Below, in pieces: positions 24,793 to 36,897 of a DNA stretch of 64,000 nucleotides (its first letter is position 1; every line of letters starts with the position of its first letter). Where the stretch lies: contig NC_041724.1 in the NCBI RefSeq assembly GCF_900700375.1, forward strand, positions 12,178,204-12,242,203, read 5' to 3'. The position numbers and the translations under genes were made by a program. The DNA is from Denticeps clupeoides (taxonomy: Eukaryota; Chordata; Actinopteri; Clupeiformes; Denticipitidae). The notes under the pieces are model-generated. The model saw nothing but the letters and a program-made list of their open reading frames with translations. It was not told where the DNA came from and did no database searches.

Positions 24793-27700
24793 CCCGGGCT
24801 TCTGCTGACTTCAAAGTTTGTTGTGGTGCAGCCGGTTGTACGGAATCATCTGAAACTATACTAATATGAAAGCATGTGTGTGTGCCTGTGTACAATTATT
24901 GATGCTGACATTTCTTGCCCTGATAGAGGGTGATCGTTTCGAATATCCAGAAAGACGTATGCGATCTACAGAAAAAAACAAACTCCAGCCAAAATGTAAA
25001 CTGTGAAGAAAGGAATTCCAGCGTTTTTTTTTTTTTTTTATTTGATTTCTGGGTACCACCAGGCTCTTCGCTGTCAGAAAAATGACGACATGGTACTGAC
25101 CCGGCACGAGCTGTGTGGGCGAGCAGGCCGTGCGTTTCGGCATTTGTAACGGCAGCACCCTGTGGACACCTTTTACATACGCGTGCCCTCTTGTGACTGT
25201 TGGTAGTAACGACGCAACAAGAAAATCACACGATGGCATAAACAGAAATTATTTTATTCCAGTGTTCTAAAACAGGGGTGCTAGTAGCCTAGTGGGTAAC
25301 AGGCACACAAATACACACACACACACACACACACATGAACCAGAAGGCCCAGGTTCAAATCCCACTTACTACCATTGTCTCCCTGAGCAAGACACTTAAC
25401 CCTGAGTGTCTCCGGGGGGGGACTGTCCCTGTAAATACTGACTGTAAGTCGCTCTGGATAAGGACGTCTGATAAATGCTGTGAATGTAAAGCCTCTTTTC
25501 TCATTAATAATTGGATCTAATGTTTTAGAAAAAGCCCACCGGGGCCAGAAGACACTTCACCGTGCAGCAGTGAGGTGCATATTTGTCGTGTGCAATAACA
25601 CACAGTTATTAGGAATTATATATAAAATAATTAATTGTTTTTGTGTTCACATTTTCATTCTTTGAGCCTATTTTGCGTAGTGCAGTTATGTACACTACCA
25701 GTCAGAAATTTTGATGCACTGACTCTGTGGTATTTATGGAGACCAAGATGGAGCCATTTTGAAGAGTCCAACACAAGAAACATATTTTGTATTTGTTGAA
25801 TCAGGAGTAAGTGAAGTATGTTTGAGTGGTTTTCAGAGTCGCCTCTTTTTACCTTCAGAGGCTTTGTTCACTATTGTCATCATCAAAATGCTCATTATCA
25901 TGAGAAGAATGATAAGAAAGTGTTCAGTATAAACCTTCAGGGCTGTTGGAAAACCGTCCTCATCGTGTAACTTAAGGTGGTGGAGAGAAGCCAAGAGTGT
26001 GAAATGCTGCCTTTTTGTTTATTTCATAACCTCATGTCTGTTATTTCATGGTCCTACGTCTTCAGTTTTGTTCCATAATGAGTAGGTGTGTCCAGACTAT
26101 TGACTGGTAGTGTGTGTGATTGATGGGAATCTGCATTTCCCCTTTCAGGTGCATTGAGGCGCTGGTGGTTTACTTCAAAGCCGGCAGGAAAGAGGAGCCG
26201 TACGTCACCATCTCAAGGAAGATGGCGCTTAAAAAAGGGCAAGGGCTGCCCATGGAGTGGGAGGTGGGCCACTCTGAGCGCAAGCTGGCCGTCCACCGAA
26301 ACGCCTTCAAACGCGCCGCGGTCATTCAGGCCTTCCTGGGCTCCACCCCGCAGCTCACACTCCAGATGTACGCCACCATCCAGGAGAAATATTTCCTCAA
26401 AATCAGGGGTAAGCGTACAATGCCTCCGTACTAAAGCCTATGACACTAAGTACGTCTCATGCTGCGGCTGCATTTCAAAGAAGCAGCTTCTGATGTTGAG
26501 ACGATATTCTGATATTCTGCGGCAGATCATGCTTCGGCTTGCTTTTCGTATTCGTGCTCTCAAATGCCTGATTATGCTCTGAAGCTGCTTTGAATTGGCT
26601 CTTCTGTTTGGCCCTTGTAGGGAGCATCGATCAGACTATTTGAAGCAGGCGTGTCCAGATACACCCCGTGATCCATGTTGGATTAGCCGGCAGCATATTA
26701 AAAAAAATATAATGAAACATGGCCCACACATAAAATTTGTTCTCAACTGCACTTCCTAGTTTCAACACAAGGTGGAGCGTTTGCCCTGATCAAGGCAGAG
26801 AAATCACAGAAAAATGTAACTGAAGCCGAGCAGAACTAAACGAAATGCGGAATAGCAAGCATGTGCAGAACGTTCCAGACGTGGTGGGAAAATAATATAG
26901 TGATATGGATTCAGCATGTGTGAATGGGGCGAGGTCGTGTTGAGTTGAATGTACGGTACGGCATTGCGGCCACAGTTCACCACTTACGAAGTGAGTTTTT
27001 TGAAATAGTGGCTTAAAATACATTGTTTTTATATTAAATGCCAGAACGGCGTTCTTGTGTTAAAAAATCCACTAACAGGATTAGGCGTGTAGCTAATGAT
27101 ATGACATGTTAAATAAATGCCCATATCGTGCTATTATTTTGCTGGCAAATGAAATGAATAAAGATAAACCAACACATTATTAATGCAAGATGATTCATAT
27201 ATTTATCGATTGGAATGATGCGCTTTATTGGGGGGTGTCATGACCCCCCAAAAATTACACCTATGAAACCAACACTACGAAGCCAAGTACGTGAGCCAAT
27301 ATTTACATTTATAGCATTTATCAGACGCCCTTATCCAGAGCGACTTAACAATTAGTTACAGGGACAGTCCCCCCCCTGGAGACACTCGGGGTTAAGTGTC
27401 TTGCTCAGGGACACAATGGTAGTAAGTGGGATTTGAACCTGGGTCTTCTGGTTCATAGGCGAGTGTGTTACCCCCCCTCATCTCTACTGGGTGGCCCAGC
27501 TGTTTTACATTTTTTCTATATGTGGCCCCCATTGAAAAAAGTTTGTAAAAATGTACTCTCCTTTCAGTTGCACTGATGGTCATCACGCTCATTTCCATCA
27601 CCTACGGCGCCCTGGTCTGCACCGTCCTCGCCATCAACATCAAGTACGATGAGTACAAATTCCGCATCCGCCCCATGGCATATCTCTGCATGGTGCTGTG

Positions 27701-28373
27701 GCGTGGGCTGGAGATCGCCACGCGGGTCACCACCCTGGTCCTCTTCAGCACGGCCGTCCCCCGCTGGATCATCCCGGTGGGCCTGTTCAACCTCCTGCTC
27801 TTCTTTTTCCTTCCCTGGGTGGAGTTCTGGGTGCGTAGAGGCTCGCTGCCTGAGAACGTGGAGAAGAACTACAGCAAGCTGGGCACCACCGTGGTGCTGG
27901 TCATGGTGACGCTTCTGTACGCCTGCATCAACGTCTTCTGCTGGTCGGCCGTGCAGCTCAACCTGGCCGACCACGACCTGATCGAGAAGCGCCCGCGCTG
28001 GAGTCAGGTGGCGCTCTACTACGCGGGCCGCTTTGCCGAGAACGCCGCGCTCACCGTGCTGTGGTACTTCTTCAAGACCGACTTCTACGAGTACGTGTGC
28101 GCGCCGCTGCTGGTGGTGCAGCTGCTGGTGTGCTACGCCCTGGCTGTGCTCTTCATGCTGCTCTTCTACCAGTTCTGCCACCCCTGCCGCCGCCTTTTCA
28201 GGCACAACGTGGAGGACTGCCTGCGCTGTGTCTGCTGCTGCAGGCGGAAGCCCCGGCCTGGACCCGCGGCTCCCGACGCGCCCGGAGAACCGGCCCCGCC
28301 GGAGCCCAACAGCGACCCTCTGATGACTGATCGTGAAACGGACATTCTCGATGATCTGTTAGATGCAGTTTGA
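19300..28373 (+). CDS. xkrx: XK-related protein XKRX
   Basis: XKRX belongs to the XK family of multi-pass membrane proteins, some of which (XKR4, XKR8, XKR9) scramble phospholipids; its own role is not established. Exons: 19300-19664, 26149-26408 and 27568-28373, joining in phase to 476 residues. An in-frame Met at 19267 would add eleven residues. Matches to human XKRX include [63 protein letters not shown] and [14 protein letters not shown]. The N-terminus (residues 1-45) is Ala/Pro/Arg-rich, unlike human. The last 50 residues are basic/Cys, then Pro/Ala-rich, ending in acidic [12 protein letters not shown]. Exons 1 and 3 are GC-rich. Likely poly(A) signals are at 29458 and 29469. Confidence 0.95.
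19805..19935 (+). repeat. Interspersed repeat family A, 3' part
   Basis: Shares the GGACAATGGTAGCAAGTGGG and TTTGAACCTGGGTCT blocks. It lies at the start of xkrx intron 1. Confidence 0.75.
20700..21237 (+). mobile_element. Non-autonomous DNA transposon with long inverted ends (Tc1/mariner-like)
   Basis: The left end reads AGTACAGGCCAAAAGTTTGG and the right end carries the inverse of it (AAGTACAGGCTAAAAGTTTGG when reverse-complemented, first 20 shared). The inverted arms run about 130 bp each and enclose unrelated sequence near 20870-21090. TA-type flanks and a CAGTAC-like tip suggest Tc1/mariner. No transposase frame remains. Confidence 0.75.
22215..22415 (+). repeat. Interspersed repeat family A, best full-length copy
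   Basis: Begins with TTTACATTTACAGCATTTAT, then CAGACGCTCTTATCCAGAGC, a stretch ending in GGGTTAAGTGTCTTGCTCAG, GATTCGAACCCGGGTCTTCT and ACCCACTAGGCTACTACCAC. The GGTTCGAA-like B-box motif suggests a tRNA-type internal promoter on one strand. At least ten other copies lie in this window. Confidence 0.85.
22482..22541 (+). repeat. GT microsatellite
   Basis: About 25-30 GT units in xkrx intron 1, ending with a few interrupted units. Confidence 0.9.
24060..24210 (+). mobile_element. Fragment of MITE family D
   Basis: Contains GCAAGACCCATAAATGAGTA and a T-rich left part like the right half of the copy at 25688-26115. It lies in xkrx intron 1. Confidence 0.5.
24750..24788 (+). repeat. CA microsatellite
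   Basis: About 19 CA units in xkrx intron 1. Confidence 0.9.
25270..25490 (-). repeat. Interspersed repeat family A interrupted by a CA microsatellite
   Basis: Minus-strand copy. A CA run at about 25305-25335 splits the GTAGCCTAGTGGGTAAC end from the GAACCAGAAG block. Confidence 0.8.
25688..26115 (+). mobile_element. MITE family D (Tc1-like ends)
   Basis: Starts ACACTACCAGTCAGAAATTT and ends with GTCCAGACTATTGACTGGTA, near-inverted ends of the ACTACCAGTCAAAAGTTTGG type. Related copies are at 35895-36297 and in part at 32740-32985. It ends 33 bp before xkrx exon 2. Confidence 0.75.
27300..27475 (+). repeat. Interspersed repeat family A
   Basis: Near full-length copy with the CAGACGCCCTTATCCAGAGC core and the GGTTCATAGGCGAGTGTGTT block. 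It ends about 90 bp before xkrx exon 3. Confidence 0.85.
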
Positions 28374-28802
28374 CCTTGACTTTGGAGCAGTGTGATTTGC
28401 ACAAAAACGTGCCTCAGTGATGCTTCGTTGCGGGCAAGAGGGGGATCATTTCCTGCACTTTTCACTACTTCTGAAACTGGGTGTTTAATTTCGCACATTT
28501 TCGCATCTAGTGGTGCCATTTAAGAGCAGGGAAAAAGAGATGAACTGTGGTATCGTGTCGTCCAACATAGTTTGAGGCGGGCAAAGAAAGTCCAAATAAG
28601 GTACCAGTGGCCGGTCTCTACTCAGTTGGGTTCTGCTGCCCCCTTCTGGACTGCGAGAGAAACAGCACCACAGCTGCTGGGAGTACACTAATGGTTGCCT
28701 TAAATAGTCAAGAATGTATATTATTAATGATCAGTCCTCTTGTTTACCAGTTCAAGGTGCAAATATTGGAAACAAGTATTTAAATGCCACCCTGAGACCC
28801 TA

Positions 28803-28907
<105 letters not shown>

Positions 28908-29457
28908 GTCTGTAAGATACACAAAGGTGGCCTTCACTGGGCAGAACGGGACCAGGAATTTGAGTCCAGGTGTGTGGGGAAAGTGCCAAGTGAGTCTCGG
29001 AATTTGAAGGGAATAACATGTCACACCAGGGGCTTCCCCTAGTCTATCATCTACCTGCATAGGTCCTAACAGGGTGAAATCCTCTAATCTACACTTTGAA
29101 GTTATGAGAGGAAAAGAAAAGAATTGGTAGGCTGTATGTTGCAGCTATGTGAACTATGCAGAACTTTGAAAGATTGAACTTCAGAACCCAGGAGAGGCAT
29201 TAAAAAAAGGTTCTACAATGAACACACACCGCAAGCAACTGTAGGCTATGTTTATGCCTTAATTTTTTTATTGATCGATTATTAAATCTAATTATGCAAC
29301 AATTCTTTTTAACGTGACAATGATATTGTGTCCTTGTTGCTTTTGGTTTGTGTAAATATGCTGTCATTTTATTGTGAAGTGCCTATATGAAAAAAAAAAA
29401 ACTACTGGGTTGCAACTGCTAAAATTGAATGTATGTTTACTGATTGAAATAACTGTT

Positions 29458-29474
29458 AATAAATTAATAATAAA
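29458..29474 (+). terminator. Candidate xkrx poly(A) signals
   Basis: Two AATAAA hexamers (29458-29463 and 29469-29474) about 1.1 kb after the xkrx stop and 510 bases before the nox1 start. Confidence 0.45.
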
Positions 29475-29984
29475 AGACATTTTGAGTGCAGTTACCGTTT
29501 AAGAATATTTTATATACTCTCAACCATATACATAAAGAAATAAAGTGGCTCTTTGTAATAAATATATTCATAAATATGAATAAACCCTTCCTGGAAGGAT
29601 TGTTACGCCACCTCAATAAATGAGTTTTTAGACGTCGGCTGTTGTTTTTTTGTAAAGAAAAGTATTATATTGTGGTGCGGGAAAACCTGTTCTCCATTCC
29701 GGGTATGAAAAGCCACATTGTCCGACGGAACAGTGTAAGAGACACTTGAACAATCCTCGTTTTGGTGGACGCTCCAATTTCCGTTCGAAAAGGACAGAAA
29801 ATACCCCTCGTTTCGCAACCGGGATGTACATTAAAATCTCGCGCTTCCTCGTTGTCCGTTCGTGTGCGTGGTGGGTGGGGCTTGTGCGGAATGGGCGGGG
29901 TTTGGTGGCGACGGGGCGTGGCTCGTTCCGGCATATTAATGGTAGGAGGATGCGGCGCACTCGAGGACGCCTGAGGGAGCAGAG

Positions 29985-31796
29985 ATGGGCAACTGGGTGG
30001 TTAACCACGGATTAAGTACCTTTATAGTGGTGAGTTCTCTACCCAAATCTTATCTTTTGGGCATATAATTCATAAAAAAAACTCTCTTTAAACGTTATTA
30101 TTGTAATCAATTGACAATCTATTATTAAAAGAGGAGTAAATGCTGTAACAATAGTTGTAATAGTACTAAAGTACTAAATAAATCTAGCCTTACGTTTTTT
30201 AAAAACACTTGACTCAGTGACTGTATTTCTAGGTGGTCTGGATGGGCATCAATATCTTCTTGTTTGTCTACTTCTTCCTGCTCTACGATTCCAGCGACCG
30301 CTTCTTGTACACACGTCACCTTCTGGGCGTGAGTTTCTCACCATTTCCACTTGCATGCTTGTGCAGTTTTCTTTGGGAAAATGTGTCATTTTAAAGGTGG
30401 TAACATTTCAGTAGTGAATCAGGATTTCAGTGATTGTGGGAAGAAATCTCAGTAGAACTGAACTGACAGTAGACTGTGGTGGTAAATACATTTTTTATTA
30501 CACATACACAGTCATACATAGTGGAACTTGCACTGAAATGCTAATTGTGCAAAGTAATTTATGGGAAAATAGAATATTTAAAATAGTATTCTGTATGAAA
30601 TGTTGCAACATTGAACTACACACAGTAAGAAAATGTTAAGCTGTGAGGATGACTTCACAAATCTTCTAAAATGTACTGGCAGCAGCTTGCAGGACTGCGG
30701 CACTGTCAAACATGTCACCTGTCATGTGTGGCCTTCCACAGTCTGCGCTGTCCTGGGCGCGGGCCCCGGCCGCGGTCCTCAACTTCAACTGCATGCTCAT
30801 CCTCCTGCCCGTCTGCCGCAACCTGCTGTCTCTCATACGAGGATCCTTCATGGTGAGTGGAGCGAGGCGGGAAAACCTTACAGCATGACCAAGTCGCTTT
30901 TTAGGAAGATTAAAACTTTTTCCTTCTGAAAACTGTAGTGTTGCGGGCGAAGTTTGCGGAAACAGCTCGATAAAAATCTCACTTTCCACAAGCTGGTGGC
31001 GTACATGATTGCTTTGATGACAGGTATGAACAAATTTGCATTGCAAGTGGTAAATATTTTTATTGCTCGTGACTCAAAACTCAAGACATTGTGCGTGACT
31101 ACTTAGGTTTACTCACGGTTCCAGTACGCAGGAACCACAAACTTCAAATAAAGATAAAGTGAATGTCATTATGATACACAGCAGCGCAGCGCACGGTACA
31201 CACAGTGAAATGTGTCCTCTGCATTTAACCATCGCCCTTGGTGAGCAGTGGACAGCCATGACAGGCGCCCGGGGAGCAGTGTGTGGGGACGGCGCTTTAT
31301 CAGTGGCACCTCAGTGGCACCTTGATTGATTACGGGGGATCCTTCCTTAACCGCTAGGCCACCACTGCCCCACCATTGACCAAATGATGGCAGGCACATT
31401 GTCCTCAATAATTTTTAGAATAGGTAAATATTATCTTATGTAGGACTATGAAAAAAATTTGTCTTTTTGTAAGAGTGTTTATTTCATTACATGTTCAATA
31501 ATATGCAAATGTAGCATTTATCAGGCATTTATCAGGCACCTGAAGAAACTTTACTTTCCTCAGGGTTAAATGTCTTGCTCAGGGACACAATGGTAGTAAG
31601 TGGGATTTGAACCTGTGACTGGTGGTCTTCTGGTTCATAGGCAGGCGTCTTACCCACTAGGATACTACCTCCCTGGTTTCATAAATTTCTGTTAAGTGGA
31701 CCTTAAAAGTGGACGAGGAAGCGGCCCCGTAATCAGAAGGTTGCCAATCTCTTCATTTTCTTCTTCTAAAAAGAAAATATAAAAAAAAACTTTTGT

Positions 31797-31830
<34 letters not shown>

Positions 31831-34800
31831 CTGTTCACACGATAGCCCACTTGCTGAATGTGGAGTGGCTGAACAACAGCAGGCATGGCGTTTACGACGA
31901 GCTCAGCACAACTCTGTCCGAGCTTGGAGATGAACAAAACACCAGCTACCTCAACCCCATCCGCTCCACCACCACTGTATGTCACTTTGTCCTCGGTGGT
32001 ATGGCTCTTAGCTTTGGTCCAGAACCTTCAAAATTGTGTACCAGCGATGCTATCTGCATGACTTTTACTGTATTAAACCGAATATAAGACGACTCCGCTC
32101 TTTCAAGGCTTTGTAGAACACAAATGTAAGATGGCATTGTGTGTTCGAGTTAAAGCTGATCATGCAATGCCAGAAAACATGGCAAAGACGTCATATATTT
32201 TAACCCCAGCTTGCAGAACGAGTGAGTGACTGATGGATTTTGCTGAATTGGCCCTACAGACTCCTACCATGTTTGTGTTTACATCGATTGCGGGTCTGAC
32301 AGGAGTGGTGATCACCCTCGCCCTCGTCCTCATCGTTACTTCCTCCATGGAGGTGATCCGCCGCAACTACTTTGAGGTGTTCTGGTACACACACCACCTG
32401 TTCATCGTGTTCTTTGCAGGACTGGTCTTCCACGGTGCTGGGTAAGTGATGAATGCTGGATGTCCTGGGGAGGAATTCTGGGTGTAGAATACCCATTAAT
32501 GGCCCACTGTTCTCCTTCATTCAGGCGTATTGTACGAGGTCAGGTCACCACCGATCCTCCACACAACACCTCTTACTGTAAAGATATCCCAGATGAGTGG
32601 GGTCAAGATCCATCGTGTCCCATACCCCAGTTTGCTGGAGGTTTCCCTCAGGTAAACAGATCTGTTCTTGCTAGTGACATACAGTTCCATGGGTTCTGCA
32701 TTCGGTTCCTGAGGTTCCTTCTGTCTCATATTCATTGAAGATCAGGTGCTGGCAGGTTGTTAGAAAACTAGGTGGTCGAGAGAATCCAAGAGTGTGAAAT
32801 GCTACCATCACAGCAAAAGATCCCTGATTTGGAGAGACTCAAATCTTCAACTTTTTGCCTAGTTTGCTATTTTTTTGTCCATCACATATACCTGACGTGT
32901 TATTTCATAGTCCTACATCCTCAGTTTTGTTCTATAACGTCAAAAATGCAAGACACAAATATGAGTTTTGACTGGTAGTGTATATCTGTAGGATATTTCC
33001 TTCCCAGGAGCACTTCAGTCATACACAAATCTGAAAATAATTTAGAGAAAGCCTGAAAGAAAAAAGAAAACTATTAAACTATTAAAAAGCGACGAAATAA
33101 ATGCATCAGTGAACAAGACTGTTTTGTGACTGGGTTTAAAAATGTGTGGTGTTTGAGAAGATCTGGTATCATACAGACGGTGATTCAGATGATATTCTAG
33201 TCAGGGGGATCCACTTGCAATCACCAGAGATCTCAGAGGTCTGGTTGGTTTGCATTCATTGAACATTTCTGCAAGGCAACTCAGCCCCTATCCATTTAAA
33301 TATTCATAGGCCTGCACCAATGCTTACAAATCCATTTTAAAACAGACCAGATTAAAAATTAAAAAATTAACCATTGGTGTCATTTTGGCTATCAGTGGAA
33401 GAATAAAATAAAAAGTATTCTTTTCCACTTAGACATGGATGTTTGTGATCGGTCCCATGGTCATCTACTTATTTGAGCGTCTTCTACGCTTCATCCGCTA
33501 CATCCAGAAAGTGACATATAGAAAGGTGAGCAAACGTTTTATAGATATGGAAGTGTTGAATTTCCTTTTTGACATTTTGGCCTTCGTTTCCCTGAATCAG
33601 ATTGTGATTCGGCCATCCAAAGTTCTTGAACTGCAGCTGGTGAAGAATGGCTTCAAGATGGAGGTTGGCCAGTACATCTTCATCAACTGTCCTGCTATCT
33701 CGCCACTGGAGTGGCACCCGTTTACCCTGACCTCTGCCCCAGAGGAGGACTTCTTCAGTGTGCACATTCGCTCTGCTGGGGACTGGACCCAAAAGCTGAT
33801 CACCATGGCAGAGCAGCTGCCTGAAGGAAGCCAAGGGCCTACGTAAGTCAGAGCTTAGCTTCAGAAAGTGAAAAAAAAAGTTGTATTTTGCTCCAAACTG
33901 GAAATGATTTGCTCTCAGAAAAAGATGAGTGTTCTAGTTTCATTTGTATAGTTAGATTTGGTTTCTTTCCACAGTTCACATTATGTACACAGTAGATCCT
34001 TATCTGCATAGTCTACTAAAAGTGTGCCAATAAAATGGCTGAATACATCCAGCACCATTGTGGAGGATCAGTATTCAATGTGAAGCCATTGTCACACCTT
34101 TGATTTTTTCAAAACCGCAATTATGTTTTGGGTTTTTTTTGCCTTAAGGCCACATGCATTATGCCAAGGTACAAATGAAACCTACTTCCTTTAGTAATCT
34201 GTCCACCAAATATTTCCTCCTGTTCTTCTACCTGTTTTTGTTGCCATGCACAAAACCAACAATTCCATAGTGTACATGGTATGAAAAACCATCTTTGGGT
34301 CGCTCTCTTGGTCTTCCCAGAATGGGGGTGGACGGCCCTTTTGGCACAGCCAGTGAGGACGTGTTTGACTACGAGGTCAGTATGCTGGTGGGAGCTGGGA
34401 TCGGCGTCACACCCTTTGCATCCATCCTTAAATCCGTATGGTACAAGTTCAAGGACTCAAACCCCAAGCTTCGCACCAGAAAAGTACGTTGACAATTTCT
34501 GCAGTTGACCTGCCATATCACTGCTTTGAAGGACAAGGTCTTTTTTTCCTTTTTGTCCTGTAATAGGCCTCTTATCGCAGTCTGTGTATTCTTCCTCATT
34601 CCAGATCTACTTCTACTGGCTGTGCAGGGAGACACATTCCTTCGAGTGGTTCGCCGATCTCCTGCAGGGCCTGGAGAAGGAAATGGAGGAGAGAGGAATG
34701 GGAAACTTCCTCACCTACAAACTTTACCTCACTGGCTGGGACCAGAGTCACGTGCGTACAAGAACGCCCCACACGTTCTTAACACTTTCAAGTGTCGGTT

Positions 34801-35752
34801 AACTCATCATGTTACAGTATGTACATGATGTATCCAGAGCGACTTACAATCAGTAGTTACAGGGACAGTCCCCTCCCAGGGTTTCTCCACTCAGGGTTAA
34901 CTGTCCTACTCAGGGACACAATGATAGCAAGTGGGGTTTGAACCTGGGTCTTCTGGTTCATAGGCGAGTGTGTTACCCACTAGGCCTCTACCACCTACTT
35001 ACACATAGATCTTTTATCCAAAGGTTAGGAGATGGGCATATGAGTTTCTTTATTCATGAAAGTGTGTGTAAATGAAGGCAAGTGAAGAGAGTGCAACAGT
35101 GGGGAATAAAATGTAGAAGATAAGAGTGATGGAGCTGCTCAAATAGCAGTTGGTAGCGCAGATCGTTCCAGATCAGGAGATAATTGCATGTCATCTTCTC
35201 AAGGCACATGAGAAATAACATGCTATATTAAAATACAAATGCTTCAGAAGAAAATATATCAAAAGATCTTTCTAGTCCTATTTAAAGTACAAAGACCCAT
35301 ATCTGCATGTTTGTTTATGAATATTTTCAAAAAGCGCAACTTTTTGCAAGGACCTTACCAGCTTCCTTCGACCGCTGAAAGATTCTTCACTTTTCTAGGC
35401 TGCTCATGTGATGGTTCATTTCGACGAGGACACGGACGTAATCACTGGACTCAAACAGAAGACGCACTATGGGCGACCAAACTGGGACAAAGAATTTGAA
35501 GAAGTCCGCAAAGACAACCCCACGTATGTTTTTTTTATTTCGCTTAGACCTTTACATTAAAAACAACATCCCTATTACAGTGATGTATCGGGAAATGTTG
35601 ACTATTTTTCCATCAATGTTTGCAGGTCAGTGGTGGGAACTTTCTTGTGTGGCCCTGAAGCTCTGGCAAAAACTCTGGAGAAGAAATGTGTGAAGTACTC
35701 AAACGTAGATCCTCGGAAAACCAAGTTTTACTTCAACAAGGAGAATTTTTAA
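29985..35752 (+). CDS. nox1: NADPH oxidase 1, complete
   Basis: NOX1 moves electrons from NADPH through FAD and two hemes across the membrane to oxygen, making superoxide; it works with p22phox, NOXO1, NOXA1 and Rac. Exons: 29985-30029, 30233-30328, 30742-30852, 30939-31023, 31831-31976, 32260-32441, 32525-32651, 33433-33525, 33601-33842, 34321-34483, 34605-34751, 35399-35523, 35626-35752. All join in phase to 562 residues (human NOX1 has 564). It has six membrane segments, heme-ligand histidines at 101 and 115 plus the [10 protein letters not shown] pair, HPFTLTS for FAD, and [27 protein letters not shown] and CGPEALA for NADPH. It ends [11 protein letters not shown]2 is very similar, but SVDPRK-like [16 protein letters not shown] and placement between xkrx and cstf2 favour NOX1. 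Confidence 0.95.
31165..31375 (-). repeat. Interspersed repeat family B
   Basis: Minus-strand copy in nox1 intron 4, with CATGACAGGCGCCCGGGGAG and GGTTAAGGAAGG-type ends. A short plus-strand scrap of the same family lies at 31705-31740. Confidence 0.85.
31495..31675 (+). repeat. Interspersed repeat family A
   Basis: Copy in nox1 intron 4 with GTCTTGCTCAGGGACACAAT, GGTTCATAGGCAGGCGTCTT and CCCACTAGGATACTACC. It lies about 155 bp before exon 5. Confidence 0.8.
31798..31830 (+). promoter_or_regulatory. 31-base T tract forming the acceptor of nox1 exon 5
   Basis: An unbroken run of 31 T runs straight into AG at 31829-31830. It is the whole polypyrimidine tract of this splice site. Confidence 0.85.
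32740..32985 (+). mobile_element. MITE family D, right-hand part
   Basis: Contains CCAAGAGTGTGAAATGCTAC and ends GAGTTTTGACTGGTAGTGTA, as in the copy at 25688-26115. The left half is missing. It lies in nox1 intron 7. Confidence 0.65.
34830..34995 (+). repeat. Interspersed repeat family A
   Basis: Copy in nox1 intron 11 with ATCCAGAGCGACTTACAATC and GTGTTACCCACTAGGCCTCT. Confidence 0.85.
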
Positions 35753-35894
35753 GCAGCACGCCAGTGCAAAAAGAAAATGGCTTTGATCTTTGCAGAGGAC
35801 TGAATAGCACATACTTCCATGATAATGGAACTGGATTCCACAAAATCTTTAGGTGATGAACTTGGAAGATAATTAGCCTCCACTAGACCACATA

Positions 35895-36297
35895 TTTACA
35901 CTACTAGACCAAAGTTTGTATGCATCTACTCTGTGGCGGGTATGGAGACAAAAATGGAGCCCGTTTTAAGAATTCGATGCAAGAAACAAATTTATTTATT
36001 GTTTGTTGAATCAGGAGTAAGTGAAGTATGCTTGAGCATGTTTATCAGTTGCCTCGTTTTACGTTCATGGCGGCTTTGTTCACTGTTGTCATCATCAAAC
36101 GGCGCTTGAGATGCTCATGAGCATGAGTGACTGATAAAGTGTTCAGTATAAAACCTTCAAGACTGTTGGAAACTGCCCCCATTGTCCATCTTAAGGTGGT
36201 GCAGAGATGCAAAGTGTGTGAAATACAGCAAAAGCAGTAAAATACAAGACCCATTAATGGATAGGTGTGACTATACTTTTGACTGGTACTGTATATA
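35895..36297 (+). mobile_element. MITE family D
   Basis: Runs from ACACTACTAGACCAAAGTTT to TTGACTGGTACTGTATATA, in the nox1 3' UTR region. It shares GAATCAGGAGTAAGTGAAGT with the copy at 25688-26115. Confidence 0.7.
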
Positions 36298-36490
36298 GGG
36301 CAGTGGTGGCGTAGAGGGTAAGGAAGTGGACGTGTAACCATAGGGTTGTGAGTTCAAATCCTTAACAGTCAAGGTGCCACACATTTTTAAAGCAGAGCAT
36401 TTAACCAATCACCCTTAATGAGCAGTCATGAATGGTGTCCAATGATCATTGTGTGGGGACACATTTCACTGTGTGCTATGCTGTGCATCA
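36298..36490 (+). repeat. Interspersed repeat family B
   Basis: Degenerate copy starting GGGCAGTGGTGGCGTAGAGG, directly after the MITE, in the nox1 3' UTR region. Bases 36490-36880 that follow hold nothing that I recognise. Confidence 0.7.
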
Positions 36491-36879
36491 CTCACTTACA
36501 TGTATGTGTTGGCACTTGTATATCGGCTACTATCTTCTTTGTAGTGAGTGATTCATGCTCCCTTGGGCAACACCCTGCTGCAAAGAAACAGCGTTTGACT
36601 GACATTTATTTAACTGTGCAAAGAGTCCCTTTACGTGCTTTCAATGTACGGAAAGTAGGAAGTGGTGCTCATTTTACTGGAAATTAGTCTCAACAACCAA
36701 TAAGCGATCCATCAGGAATCTGACATAACTACCTGTTAATGGATGAGATCACACTTAAAAGCCCTTTGATCGGACAACTAAACTTGTTTACGGTGTGTGT
36801 GTGTGTGTGTAATTATATATATATTACAAATACACATACACACAATCTTTTACTGTTTAAAATGAGAAAACTTTCCAGA

Positions 36880-36897
36880 AATAAAACTAGTTTTATT
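36880..36897. terminator. Palindromic poly(A) signal shared by convergent nox1 and cstf2
   Basis: AATAAAACTAGTTTTATT is a perfect 18-base palindrome that gives AATAAA on both strands. It is the first canonical hexamer after the nox1 stop (1.1 kb) on the plus strand and after the cstf2 stop (0.6 kb) on the minus strand that I could find. Confidence 0.6.

Noticed and set aside
27564-28330. Long minus-strand and alternate plus-strand frames over xkrx exon 3
   Set aside because: The real frame matches human XKRX; the others come from biased codon use.
29985-35752. Assignment as cybb (NOX2)
   Set aside because: Many positions are NOX2-like, but the C-terminus and the xkrx/cstf2 neighbours favour nox1.
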